Of a stretch of 64,000 nt of DNA, positions 33,092 through 39,999 are shown piece after piece. The DNA comes from Candidatus Woesearchaeota archaeon. Its GTDB lineage: Archaea; Nanoarchaeota; Nanoarchaeia; Woesearchaeales; JAGVZT01. The stretch lies in assembly GCA_017608295.1 (NCBI GenBank), contig JAFCGF010000002.1:124001-188000 (forward strand). Reading direction: 5' to 3'. Within the stretch, counting starts at the first letter, position 1. Every line of letters starts with the position of its first letter. The notes under the pieces are model-generated. The model did not search any database. It was not told where the DNA came from and saw only the letters and a program-made list of their open reading frames with translations. The translations under genes were made by a program, and so were the position numbers.

Positions 33092-33604
33092 TCAGGGTAA
33101 ATGTGCGAGTACTTCTTCTGCAATCCTTTCTATAGGCTTGTGATCAATATCAATGACAAGCTCCCCAGGTAATTCAATTGACAAGGCTCTGTCATACAAT
33201 TCCTTGAGTTCCTTGTCCGGAATTACCATTGGACGCTGGCTGTTATTCTTAAGAATTGTTGGCCAACTCCCTTTCAGGAGAATCTGTGTGACCGGTATAC
33301 CCTGTTGAGCCCCTATTTTAATCACTTTTTGAATGTCAGTCGATTGGTCAGTAAATTTTTTGACCCAGGCATCTTCGGTTATCACGATATATCCAGCCCT
33401 AAGATAGTTCTTAAGACAGTAGAGATAATTGTCAAAGCTTAGGTTAAAATCACGCTCATCTCTCGGCTCATGTGCAGTCATAATCCATCTGAATTCGTCA
33501 ACAGTCAATAGGGCTTTCTTGCCGCTGATACGTTTGACTAGCTCTTTAGCTAATGACGTTTTACCTGATGCTGGGGGCCCCCGAATTATAATCAATTGAG
33601 ACAT
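33092..33604 (-). CDS. P-loop kinase-like ATPase (zeta toxin/APS kinase-like)
   Basis: A 170-residue single-domain P-loop protein. Walker A is GPPASGKTS (9-17) and a DEFRW segment follows at about residue 36. The Walker B-like strand is YIVITEDAW. The fold matches small-molecule kinases and zeta-toxin-like proteins grouped as AAA_33. The substrate is unknown. Its start lies about 40 bases from the first copy of the tRNA-Thr core repeat, so it is just outside the tandem elements. Confidence 0.75.
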   Translation of the reverse strand: MSQLIIIRGPPASGKTSLAKELVKRISGKKALLTVDEFRWIMTAHEPRDERDFNLSFDNYLYCLKNYLRAGYIVITEDAWVKKFTDQSTDIQKVIKIGAQQGIPVTQILLKGSWPTILKNNSQRPMVIPDKELKELYDRALSIELPGELVIDIDHKPIERIAEEVLAHLP

Positions 33605-33645
33605 GGCTTTATAGAATTCAAAAGTGCTTATAATTTCTTTGGAAA

Positions 33646-33752
33646 GCCTCCGGAGGAATTGAGCAATAAAATGTTCATAAGAAGGGTAATTAAAGATAAT
33701 TAATGAACAAATTTTATGTTTTTTCTAAAAAATAGTTAATTTTTATAAATCT
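33646..33752 (+). repeat. Core plus left arm, copy 1
   Basis: About 107 bases starting GCCTCCGGAGGAATT. By eye it aligns along its length with 34720-34827 with few mismatches and one or two short gaps; the last 25 bases (AATAGTTAATTTTTATAAA region) are nearly identical. It is AT-rich, with a run of T that could act as a transcription terminator or recombinase arm site. Confidence 0.75.
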
Positions 33753-33840
33753 GCAGGGCGCTTTTCTTCAAGCCAGCAATAGCAAGGATGCAGCCCAAGA
33801 AGAAACCCAACTATATCGGCTGAGCTATTTTGTGGGCCCT

Positions 33841-34206
33841 TCAACGAAAGCGAAACTGCGGGACGAATTTTCCCTGGCACGCGGGCTCACCAAACTGCCG
33901 TACTGAGGGCTCGCCAGGCTGCTCTACTACGTCCTCGCCTAATTCCAGTAGAATCTCTTGCTGAATCTTCTCGCGCCAGTAGATTGTGGAGCCAAGCATG
34001 GGGTAGAACGCAATCCTCAGGTCCTCGTGTCGCTGGAAGCACATCCACATCTCGTGTTTTGAGTCTATGGTGCGATGCAGGATGGCAGCTTCCCCTACAT
34101 GGATAATCTCCTTCCCGCTGAGCACAAGATAAATCCCTGTAGATTCGCACTCAAAGCCCTCGCCGAGCGGGACCGGTTTCTTGAATGTGTAGCCTGCGAT
34201 TTTCAT
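33841..34206 (-). CDS. GIY-YIG-like small protein
   Basis: A 121-residue protein. Residues 22-40 (STGIYLVL, then IIHVGEAA) follow the two-strand GIY-YIG pattern, with IHVG in place of the usual YIG, and a YWREKIQQEIL helix later could supply the catalytic Arg/Glu. If active it would be a metal-dependent endonuclease; the shortness and altered motif make this tentative. The last 25 residues have little regular pattern. It is cargo of element A, with a TATA-like TTTTAGGTG promoter region before 34206 on the minus strand. Confidence 0.5.
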   Translation of the reverse strand: MKIAGYTFKKPVPLGEGFECESTGIYLVLSGKEIIHVGEAAILHRTIDSKHEMWMCFQRHEDLRIAFYPMLGSTIYWREKIQQEILLELGEDVVEQPGEPSVRQFGEPACQGKFVPQFRFR

Positions 34207-34345
34207 GGTATCACCTAAAATATAGCCTATTTCCAGCCTTTATAAAGGCTCGGCGCACTTGGAATTGCACTCCTCAGCAGCTCTTCACTAGGTTTGGCTG
34301 TTCTGTGCCTTGGGTCGCAGGGACATCATGAGTCTTGCCTTCTAG

Positions 34346-34591
34346 TTGGGAGATACGCTCTTGCAGCAGCTGAAGCTCGGTCTCACATCCGGTCGCGGTC
34401 CCACAGGGATTGCCGCTGCTGCATTATATGTTTCCGCGCTTCTCCACGGCGAGAAGAGGACACAGCGAGAAGTGGCTGAGGTCGCTGGCGTCACCGAAGT
34501 GACAATCCGCAACCGCTACAAGGAGCTTCTTAAGGAACTGAACCTGGAGAATCGGTTAAAGAAAGCGCAAGAAAAAGCAGCAAGGAAATGA
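34346..34591 (+). pseudogene. Remnant of transcription initiation factor TFB (second cyclin repeat)
   Basis: The translation matches only the end of archaeal [17 protein letters not shown] and [23 protein letters not shown], the recognition helix region that contacts the BRE. A full TFB has about 300 residues with a zinc ribbon and two cyclin repeats; here only about 80 remain. The frame begins after a TAG (34343-34345) with TTG and no ATG, and the preceding DNA does not encode the missing part in any frame I checked. It was probably captured as a 3' fragment. Expression as a small dominant-negative protein is possible. Confidence 0.75.
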
Positions 34592-34634
34592 CTCGAGTTC
34601 CCTATGTGTCCCTCTCCCCAGGGGGCGTTTTTCA

Positions 34635-34719
34635 GGGGGCTTTGAACCCTCTGGTGGAAAACATGAAAAATGCGGAGAAGCGCTGAAACGCTCGAAATCG
34701 ATAACTAGAAGCCCAGAGA
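34635..34719 (+). repeat. Right arm, copy 1 (end of element A)
   Basis: About 85 bases closely matching 35988-36073. Both start with GGCTTTGAACCC, which itself resembles a degenerate tRNA T-arm, and end with TGATAACTAGAAGCCCAG-like sequence just before the core. The stretch before element A's left core does not match it. Confidence 0.75.
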
Positions 34720-34827
34720 GCCTCCGGAGAGATTTAGCACTAAAAGGTTCAGAAGAAGGGTAAATAGATGACAATTAATGAAGAAATTTTGTGTTTTTTC
34801 TCAAAAATAGTTAATTTTTATAAACCT
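34720..34827 (+). repeat. Core plus left arm, copy 2
   Basis: About 108 bases starting GCCTCCGGAGAGATTT, matching 33646-33752. It separates the two elements and lies just upstream of the promoter of the nucleotidyltransferase gene. Confidence 0.75.
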
Positions 34828-34840
34828 AGAGACAGAAAGA

Positions 34841-34849
34841 TTTATATAA
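34841..34849 (+). promoter_or_regulatory. TATA box for the nucleotidyltransferase/HEPN pair
   Basis: TTTATATAA with an expected transcription start near 34870. The ATG at 34883 follows closely and CCAGGAG just before it may serve as ribosome binding site. Confidence 0.65.
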
Positions 34850-34882
34850 CTTAGAGTTAGAGTAGTCTAACCAGGAGTTAGA

Positions 34883-35476
34883 ATGGAATTGAACAAGAAT
34901 GAGCAGAAAGCGCTGAAAAACATCTTCACAGACTACCTAACGGACTACAATGCCTACAACATGAAGGACAGGCTCAGAGTGAGCGATGTGGGAAGCCTAA
35001 AGCTGTTGAAGCGGTTGAAAGAAAAGAAGCTCCTCACTGCACGGAAGATGGGGAATGCCACTTTCTATAAGGCGAACCTTGAGAATGAGTATACCCTCAA
35101 GCTCCTAGAGCTACTGTTCCTCGACCACAGCCATCTTTCTAATTTTGTGAGGGGATGGATAGAAGATCTCAAGTCATTCAACAATGCCAAAGGCATTCTC
35201 CTGTTCGGCTCGATTCTGAAGAAAGAGAAAAGCGCCAACGACGTTGACGTCTGCTTTGTCTTGGAGAAGCACGAGGACTACAAGAAGGTGCAGAAGAGTG
35301 TAGAGCAGATGAACCAAAAGAGCAGGCAGGATATTCATCCCCTCTACCTGACAGAAGAGGATTTGAAAAATAAATTGCTAGAGAATGACAGCCCAATCAT
35401 CGAGATGGTGCGGTCGTGCGTGGTCGTCTTAGGGCAGGAGCTTTTCGTGAGGGTGCTGAAAGAGGTGCAGTCATGA
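34883..35476 (+). CDS. Winged-helix/minimal nucleotidyltransferase (MNT) protein
   Basis: A 197-residue protein. Residues 1-80 look like a winged helix (VGSLKLLKRLKEKKLLTARKMGNATFY). Residues 105-190 form a polymerase-beta-like nucleotidyltransferase: LLFGS followed about nine residues later by NDVDVCF, so Ser and the two Asp are in place. In MNT/HEPN systems the MNT partner transfers AMP to or otherwise silences the HEPN partner. Its stop overlaps the HEPN start as ATGA, so both are translated together. The winged helix could also regulate the operon. Confidence 0.83.
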   Translation: MELNKNEQKALKNIFTDYLTDYNAYNMKDRLRVSDVGSLKLLKRLKEKKLLTARKMGNATFYKANLENEYTLKLLELLFLDHSHLSNFVRGWIEDLKSFNNAKGILLFGSILKKEKSANDVDVCFVLEKHEDYKKVQKSVEQMNQKSRQDIHPLYLTEEDLKNKLLENDSPIIEMVRSCVVVLGQELFVRVLKEVQS

Positions 35477-35985
35477 GCAAGTCAAAAGCGAAGAAGCATA
35501 CAGAATGGTGCCTGAGGAAGGCGGAGACGGAACTGGCAAAGGAAGGAAAGCACAGAGGCCTTGTGCGGACTGAGCCTGACAGCGCTCTCGCTGCCAAACA
35601 CATCGAGAAGGCGGAGCATAACCTCCAGGTGTTCCTCGACAACAGGAAGCTCAAGCACTACGACTGGACCATCACCATGGGTTTCTATGTCATGTATGAT
35701 TGCTGCCTGGCCATCACTGCCCTCTTTGGATACGAGAGCCGCAACCAGAAGTGCACCCTCGCGCTCATCGAGAGCCTTATTGAGGACGGGGAGATTGATA
35801 AGGGCTATCTAAGATATCTTAAGGCGCTTGAGTCAGACGCTGAGGATGATGAAGGCCAGATCCTTCCGCTCAGGGAGAAATACCAGTACTCTCCGGTCAT
35901 GGAGATTGACAGGCAGAAGGTCAAGGAACTGCTCGGCCTGTGTCAGGACATGATTAAGGAAACCAAGGGAATAGTCCACAGCTAA
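35473..35985 (+). CDS. HEPN-domain protein, partner of the MNT
   Basis: A 170-residue helical protein of the HEPN type, with the typical central helices FYVMYDCCLAITALFGYES. In toxic HEPN RNases a motif R-X4-6-H follows this helix; here it reads SRNQKCT, with Gln where the His is usual, so ribonuclease activity is doubtful. The start is the ATG at 35473 overlapping the MNT stop. The N-terminal 60 residues are charged helices. The pair is the sole cargo of element B. Confidence 0.78.
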   Translation: MSKSKAKKHTEWCLRKAETELAKEGKHRGLVRTEPDSALAAKHIEKAEHNLQVFLDNRKLKHYDWTITMGFYVMYDCCLAITALFGYESRNQKCTLALIESLIEDGEIDKGYLRYLKALESDAEDDEGQILPLREKYQYSPVMEIDRQKVKELLGLCQDMIKETKGIVHS

Positions 35986-35987
35986 TA

Positions 35988-36073
35988 GGGAGGCTTTGAA
36001 CCCCCTGGCACAAAAATTGAAAAACGCGGAGACGCGCTGAAACGCTTGAAATTGATAACTAGAAGCCCAGCAA
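35988..36073 (+). repeat. Right arm, copy 2 (end of element B)
   Basis: About 86 bases matching 34635-34719 closely, ending at the 3' end of the tRNA-Thr gene. It starts directly after the HEPN stop codon. Confidence 0.75.
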
Positions 36074-36146
36074 GCCTCCGGAGGGATTTGAACCCCCGAC
36101 CTGCGGATTACAAGTCCGCCGCAATACCGGTCTATGCTACGGAGGC
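36074..36146 (-). tRNA. tRNA-Thr(TGT)
   Basis: A 73-base tRNA on the minus strand. The acceptor GCCTCCG pairs with CGGAGGC, the anticodon arm is GCGGA-CTTGTAA-TCCGC with anticodon TGT, and the T-arm is GGGGG-TTCAAAT-CCCTC. CCA is not encoded. A TATA-like CTATTTAAAAC lies at 36173-36183. Its 3' end supplies the core that recurs at 34720 and 33646, and the gene itself is intact. Confidence 0.95.
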
Positions 36147-36215
36147 GGTTGGACAAGAGGTGAAGAGATGTGTTTTAAATAGTTTATGCGCTTCTGTGAC
36201 ATGACATCACATTCT

Positions 36216-36446
36216 TCAGTCATTCACAAGATACTCAATAGTATCGCAAGAATCATCTGAAAGGGCATTCTTCGTCTCAGGCTTCGAACCATATCTTTCA
36301 CCAGTAATCACAGAGCCCATAATATAGAGGGTGCCATCAGAATGCTCAATACAGTCTCGCTCTCCCTCCATGACTTCTGAAAAGTGTTTTCGAGCCTGAG
36401 GGTCATCAAGTATCTTCTTGAGTGTTGGGGAAATCTTTCCTTTCAT
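36216..36446 (-). CDS. Small unrecognised protein, 76 aa
   Basis: A 76-residue protein; the ATG at 36446 is chosen over upstream in-frame codons because an A/T-rich promoter-like stretch (36460-36475) lies just before it. Basic N-terminus (KGKISPTLKKIL) and acidic C-terminus. No motif is recognised. It lies beside the tRNA-Thr promoter. Confidence 0.45.
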   Translation of the reverse strand: MKGKISPTLKKILDDPQARKHFSEVMEGERDCIEHSDGTLYIMGSVITGERYGSKPETKNALSDDSCDTIEYLVND

Positions 36447-36501
36447 AACTAAGGGGGTTGTGAAATTACTTAAAAAGCTAACTCTAAAAAAATGGATTAA
36501 C

Positions 36502-37083
36502 CTAAGTGTCAAGGGCATACTCTGGGCCGTAGAGTTGCCTGTCGTCGCCAAAGCTGTACAGCTCGAGGGTCTTCTTGAGCATCCCGTGGAAGAGATAGGC
36601 CTCCTTGAGCAGGGCGGCCCCTCGCCCTTGAATACTATTTTTGATGATGCGCTTCTCGTACAGCGGTTTGAAATTCCTCAGGATAGGGTGGTTTGCCCAC
36701 TTATCCTTGTAGTCAATCTCAATCCATGGGCGGATGATGATGTTCAGCTCCCCGGTCTGGCACTTGACTTTCTTGCCGTCCTTGACTATCTCAATGTTCT
36801 TGATGCCGAAGCCGAGGAAATTGACGTTCATGAAATTGCGGTAATAGCTGTTGCCGGCATCTTTCTGCATGCGCCACCATATCCAGATCTTTCGTATTGG
36901 ACCTGGGTCGTGCTCCTCTGCGTACATGGTTTCGTACTTGTCATCACCAGTCATGCTCTTCCAGCCATATTCCGTGACCCAATCATAAGAGGACATATAG
37001 AGGTATTTGAAATGAAAGACTCCCTTGTAAATCAGCGTCAGCTGATGGGGGTAGTCAAGCACCGGGTAAGTCTTCTTGCCCAT
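36502..37083 (-). CDS. Conserved-looking protein of unknown function, 193 aa
   Basis: A 193-residue basic, aromatic-rich protein (YKGVFHFKYLYMSS, KIWIWWRMQ, YYRNFMNVNF) of mixed alpha/beta composition. It has no signal peptide or obvious active site. The orderly alternation of hydrophobic and charged residues suggests a real folded domain. I recall no named family. It has a tRNA and the Hel308-like gene on either side and its own start with a short A/T-rich upstream region. Confidence 0.6.
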   Translation of the reverse strand: MGKKTYPVLDYPHQLTLIYKGVFHFKYLYMSSYDWVTEYGWKSMTGDDKYETMYAEEHDPGPIRKIWIWWRMQKDAGNSYYRNFMNVNFLGFGIKNIEIVKDGKKVKCQTGELNIIIRPWIEIDYKDKWANHPILRNFKPLYEKRIIKNSIQGRGAALLKEAYLFHGMLKKTLELYSFGDDRQLYGPEYALDT

Positions 37084-37124
37084 GATACAAGACGGGGGTG
37101 AGAGTGTATTTAAAAGTTTCGTGC

Positions 37125-38720
37125 TTAGAACTCCTTGAGCTGGGACTGCCGAATAAGGGGCTGTTCTTCTGCTGTGGGTTCCTGTTTGGATGCATCACCA
37201 ACTCCGAGCTGCTCCCTGACTGATGCTGCCAGCTTATTGCCTATAACAGCTTCAAGTGCTCCTGGCTTTGCCCTCTTCATATCAGCGAGTGTCTTGAAGC
37301 CTGCAAGATGGAGCTGGCGGCTTCTTACGCGGCCTATGCCCTTAAGCTGCAACACAGGAAGGAGCTCTTCCTTGACACCATACTTGAGCCGAACGCGAAG
37401 CTTCTGCAGCTGCGAGATGAGCTTCTTGAGCAACAACACCTTGCCAAGCTCGACAAGGGAATACACGAGCCAGTCCGCAGAGTTGAGCTTCATCTTCAAT
37501 TCTCCGGGGCGGATACGGTAGGTGTCAAAAAGGAAGTGCTCATCGCGCTCTTCAATCCATTCATGCAACACAGTCGCAGTTTTTACTGAGCTGAGGAAAT
37601 CCTCGTACTGGCTGTTGTACAGCGTGGGCTCATCAGTAAGCAGAAGCTCGTGCTTCTCGAGCAGGACATCCTGGATAAGCTCATACTCTTTTGTACGCAC
37701 ATTCAGCTTCGGCCTCATCTCCAATGTCGATGACACCAGGTGAAGGAATGAAAATGGCTCTGTGGGCTGTTTCATCGCCCTTCTCAGGCCAGTGATGAGC
37801 TGGTGCGCGGTCAAAGGGTCGAGGTAAAGCTGCGCCACTCGTAAACCCAATCGGGTGGCCTTGACTTTGACATCTTCAATCTCATCAGCCGAAATAAAAT
37901 CATCTGAGAGGCCTGTCGCGGTGATGAACTCCCAGCCCTGCAGGAGCTTAAGCATCTTGTCTATGATGGCAGCGAGCTTCTCCATGTCGCTGTACTGGTG
38001 GGCCCAGAATGTTCTGGAGAAAAAGTCGAGGATGCCTCTCCTCGAGCGGACAATATTGGTCGCGATAAGTGAAAGGAGATGAACACGGAGAACAGGCTCA
38101 ACAGCAAGCTTGGAGTAAATCTCTTCAGGCTCCCCCTGCACATAACGCTCAAGGAGCTCGTTGCGCTCATCAGGGGTAGCAGCGATAAGGATGGCCTCAC
38201 CGTGCTCGTCATTGAAGTCAGGCCTTCCGCTCCTGCCTGCATACTGCAAATACTCCAGGACAGGAATCCACCGCAGCCCGCGTCTGCCCTCATAGCGGCG
38301 CATGCTCTTCATGATTGTGCGATAGCTTGGCAAGTTCACACCGTATGCGAGAGTCGGAGTGCATGCGATGATGCGTATCGTTCCTTTTCTGAACTCGTCC
38401 TCGATGAGATCGCGCTGCTTCTGGGCAAGCCCTGCGTGATGGAAGACAATTCCTCTCTTCGCGCACTTCGCGAGGCGCTCACATTGCTTCGTCGGTCTTG
38501 ATAATGCCCTAAGAATCTTCTGGGAGAGAAGCTCGTGCTCAGGATTCCGGTTCTTGATTTTCTTCGCGATATCTTCTGCCGCCTTCTCAGCAGAGCGCTT
38601 GCTCATCATGAACACGAGGGCCTGCTTATCTCGCTCAATAGTGTCAAGAACGAGGTCTATCAAAGGCTCTCCAATATGCTGCTTCACCTTGAGCGGCTTG
38701 CCCTTGTGCTGATGAGACAT
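37125..38720 (-). CDS. Hel308-type helicase lacking the first RecA lobe
   Basis: A 531-residue protein that aligns with Hel308/Ski2-like helicases only from the second RecA lobe onward: LVFMMSKRSAEKAA, FHHAGL, TPTLAYGVNLP (motif V) and QYAGRSGRP (motif VI). Then follow the winged helix and ratchet regions and a helix-hairpin-helix (LKGIGRVRSRQLH). Walker A, the DExH box and the rest of lobe 1 are missing, and the upstream gene is unrelated. Alone it cannot bind and hydrolyse ATP normally, so a separate lobe-1 protein may exist. The C-terminal QSQLKEF is PIP-box-like. Confidence 0.85.
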   Translation of the reverse strand: MSHQHKGKPLKVKQHIGEPLIDLVLDTIERDKQALVFMMSKRSAEKAAEDIAKKIKNRNPEHELLSQKILRALSRPTKQCERLAKCAKRGIVFHHAGLAQKQRDLIEDEFRKGTIRIIACTPTLAYGVNLPSYRTIMKSMRRYEGRRGLRWIPVLEYLQYAGRSGRPDFNDEHGEAILIAATPDERNELLERYVQGEPEEIYSKLAVEPVLRVHLLSLIATNIVRSRRGILDFFSRTFWAHQYSDMEKLAAIIDKMLKLLQGWEFITATGLSDDFISADEIEDVKVKATRLGLRVAQLYLDPLTAHQLITGLRRAMKQPTEPFSFLHLVSSTLEMRPKLNVRTKEYELIQDVLLEKHELLLTDEPTLYNSQYEDFLSSVKTATVLHEWIEERDEHFLFDTYRIRPGELKMKLNSADWLVYSLVELGKVLLLKKLISQLQKLRVRLKYGVKEELLPVLQLKGIGRVRSRQLHLAGFKTLADMKRAKPGALEAVIGNKLAASVREQLGVGDASKQEPTAEEQPLIRQSQLKEF

Positions 38721-38776
38721 GAATCTCTCAAAAGAACAGCGTGTTTAAATGTGTTGCTTGATGGAGGTTTGCAATC

Positions 38777-39622
38777 TTAAATTCCAAATTGTCCCCAGTA
38801 ATTTACTATAAGACTTTTTTCTCCTGAATCAAGCTTGTTATAATCTTCATCTAGCATATCTACTTTAACAGTGTAATCTCCATCCTCATCGAACATACAC
38901 ATCAAAAGGCTAATCTCATCAGTCTTCTTCTCTCCTGAAGCAATTGAACCAATCCCAAAAAGGGGACTGTCTTCACACACAGCATTACCATCACTGTCTG
39001 ACACAATCACGTCAAAATTTGGTCGAATACTGACATCCCCCGTATTAGTCACAGTTATTCTGATATCACCAAGATTTGCCACAGATTCAACAACCCTATC
39101 GACAGTGATTGTCGCACTCTTTACTTTCTGTTTAGGTGGTTCAAGTACAGGCTCGGGTTCTTGTGTCTGTGCAGCTGTCGGAGCAGGTCCTGGTGATACT
39201 GTCTCGGTGGGCTGCACCACAACATCAGAACCTGAAGACTGTAAACCAACCATGGACATTCCAATGGCAATCAGGAATATGAAGAGGATAAACCTTAGCC
39301 ATCCAGACAGTTCTAGGTTAAGATTGTTCTTCAGCATATTGTTTGTCGGGGGAAGTATAAGCAAGGAACCAATAATCATGAGCAAGCCGCCAACGGCATT
39401 CTCTAGAGCGCCACCAAGACCCCCCAACAGGAAAAATACACCAAATATCCAAGCCAAGATACCGCTAATCGTAATCTTCTTAACCTCTTTAGGTGGTGCT
39501 ACTGGTTTCGCTGGTGCTTGGGCTTGAGCTGTTGGCTGTTGAGCCCCCGTACTCGACCCGCACTTTGGACAGAACTGTTCTCCTTCTTTGAACGCTTCAC
39601 CACATTTTTGACAGAATGGCAT
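38777..39622 (-). CDS. Zinc-ribbon membrane protein with extracellular CARDB-like domain
   Basis: A 281-residue protein. The N-terminus is a zinc ribbon (FCQKCG and FCPKCGSS), followed by a Pro/Ala/Gln-rich linker, three hydrophobic segments (about residues 55-75, 78-95 and 108-128), a P/T/E-rich linker, and a beta-rich domain (TITVDRVVESVANLGDIRITVTNTGD) like a CARDB or NEW3 immunoglobulin-like fold. The zinc ribbon is probably cytoplasmic and the beta domain outside. The start is the ATG at 39622. It is divergent from a small regulator gene. Confidence 0.72.
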   Translation of the reverse strand: MPFCQKCGEAFKEGEQFCPKCGSSTGAQQPTAQAQAPAKPVAPPKEVKKITISGILAWIFGVFFLLGGLGGALENAVGGLLMIIGSLLILPPTNNMLKNNLNLELSGWLRFILFIFLIAIGMSMVGLQSSGSDVVVQPTETVSPGPAPTAAQTQEPEPVLEPPKQKVKSATITVDRVVESVANLGDIRITVTNTGDVSIRPNFDVIVSDSDGNAVCEDSPLFGIGSIASGEKKTDEISLLMCMFDEDGDYTVKVDMLDEDYNKLDSGEKSLIVNYWGQFGI

Positions 39623-39706
39623 GAATTCACCTCTTACCTGCATGACATATGATTAGTAGATAATCGGTAATAATATCCTTATTAATGTTTCTATGGGATT
39701 TTAGTA

Positions 39707-39994
39707 ATGGACTGGAACCTCTACAGCTTTGTTGTGGGAAGCAAATATCGAAGAAAAGTGATGCTTAGCCTTGATGTTGAAAGGACTCCTTCTCAGATTG
39801 CTAGGAAGACTGGCATTAATACCTCGCATGTCAGCAAAGTACTGGGAGAACTAGAAGACAAGAAACTTGTGAAGTGTCTTGTGCCAAAGAAGAAGGTTGG
39901 CCGCGTGTATAAGATTTCGGGTCAGGGGAGATTCGTTTTCGACAAGCTCAAGAAATCCGAGAACGGAATCGAGGAAAAGAAAGCGAATAAGTAA
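39707..39994 (+). CDS. Winged-helix transcriptional regulator, 95 aa
   Basis: A 95-residue protein with an ArsR/MarR-like winged helix: RTPSQIARKTGINTSHVSKVL is the helix-turn-helix and GRVYKIS the wing. The C-terminus is charged. It is divergent from the zinc-ribbon membrane protein and could control it. It converges with the ATP synthase F gene, ending six bases away, which closes the ATP synthase operon early. Confidence 0.75.
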   Translation: MDWNLYSFVVGSKYRRKVMLSLDVERTPSQIARKTGINTSHVSKVLGELEDKKLVKCLVPKKKVGRVYKISGQGRFVFDKLKKSENGIEEKKANK

Positions 39995-39999
39995 GAAAT

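Larger units (their letters stand above)
33646..34719. mobile_element. Putative tRNA-Thr-integrated element A (about 1.07 kb)
   Basis: Bounded on the left by a 16-base copy of the tRNA-Thr(TGT) 3' end (33646-33661) and on the right by another (34720-34735). Its left arm matches that of element B, and its right arm matches that of element B. Cargo is a GIY-YIG-like gene on the minus strand and a remnant of transcription factor TFB on the plus strand. No integrase or transposase gene is inside. Shared ends with different cargo suggest a non-autonomous element moved by a recombinase encoded elsewhere. Confidence 0.6.
34720..36073. mobile_element. Putative tRNA-Thr-integrated element B (about 1.35 kb)
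   Basis: Runs from the second core copy (34720-34735) to the intact tRNA-Thr(TGT) 3' end (core 36074-36089). Left and right arms match those of element A. Cargo is a nucleotidyltransferase/HEPN gene pair with a strong TATA box. The position at the tRNA is what successive integration into the same attachment site would give. No recombinase gene is inside. Confidence 0.62.

Noticed and set aside
33092..33604. P-loop kinase as cargo of the tandem elements
   Set aside because: It lies left of the first core copy, and no further core or arm copy was seen to its left.
34635..36073. Simple tandem duplication of one segment to explain the arms
   Set aside because: The segments between arms are unrelated in gene content and length, so a plain duplication does not fit; integration of two elements does. 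Kept open as the main alternative.
33646..36089. CRISPR array interpretation of the repeated core
   Set aside because: Only three copies, spaced more than 1 kb apart, each with long matching arms and genes between; no cas gene is present.
36502..37083. Assigning the 193-residue protein to element B
   Set aside because: It lies beyond the intact tRNA-Thr, outside the right boundary.
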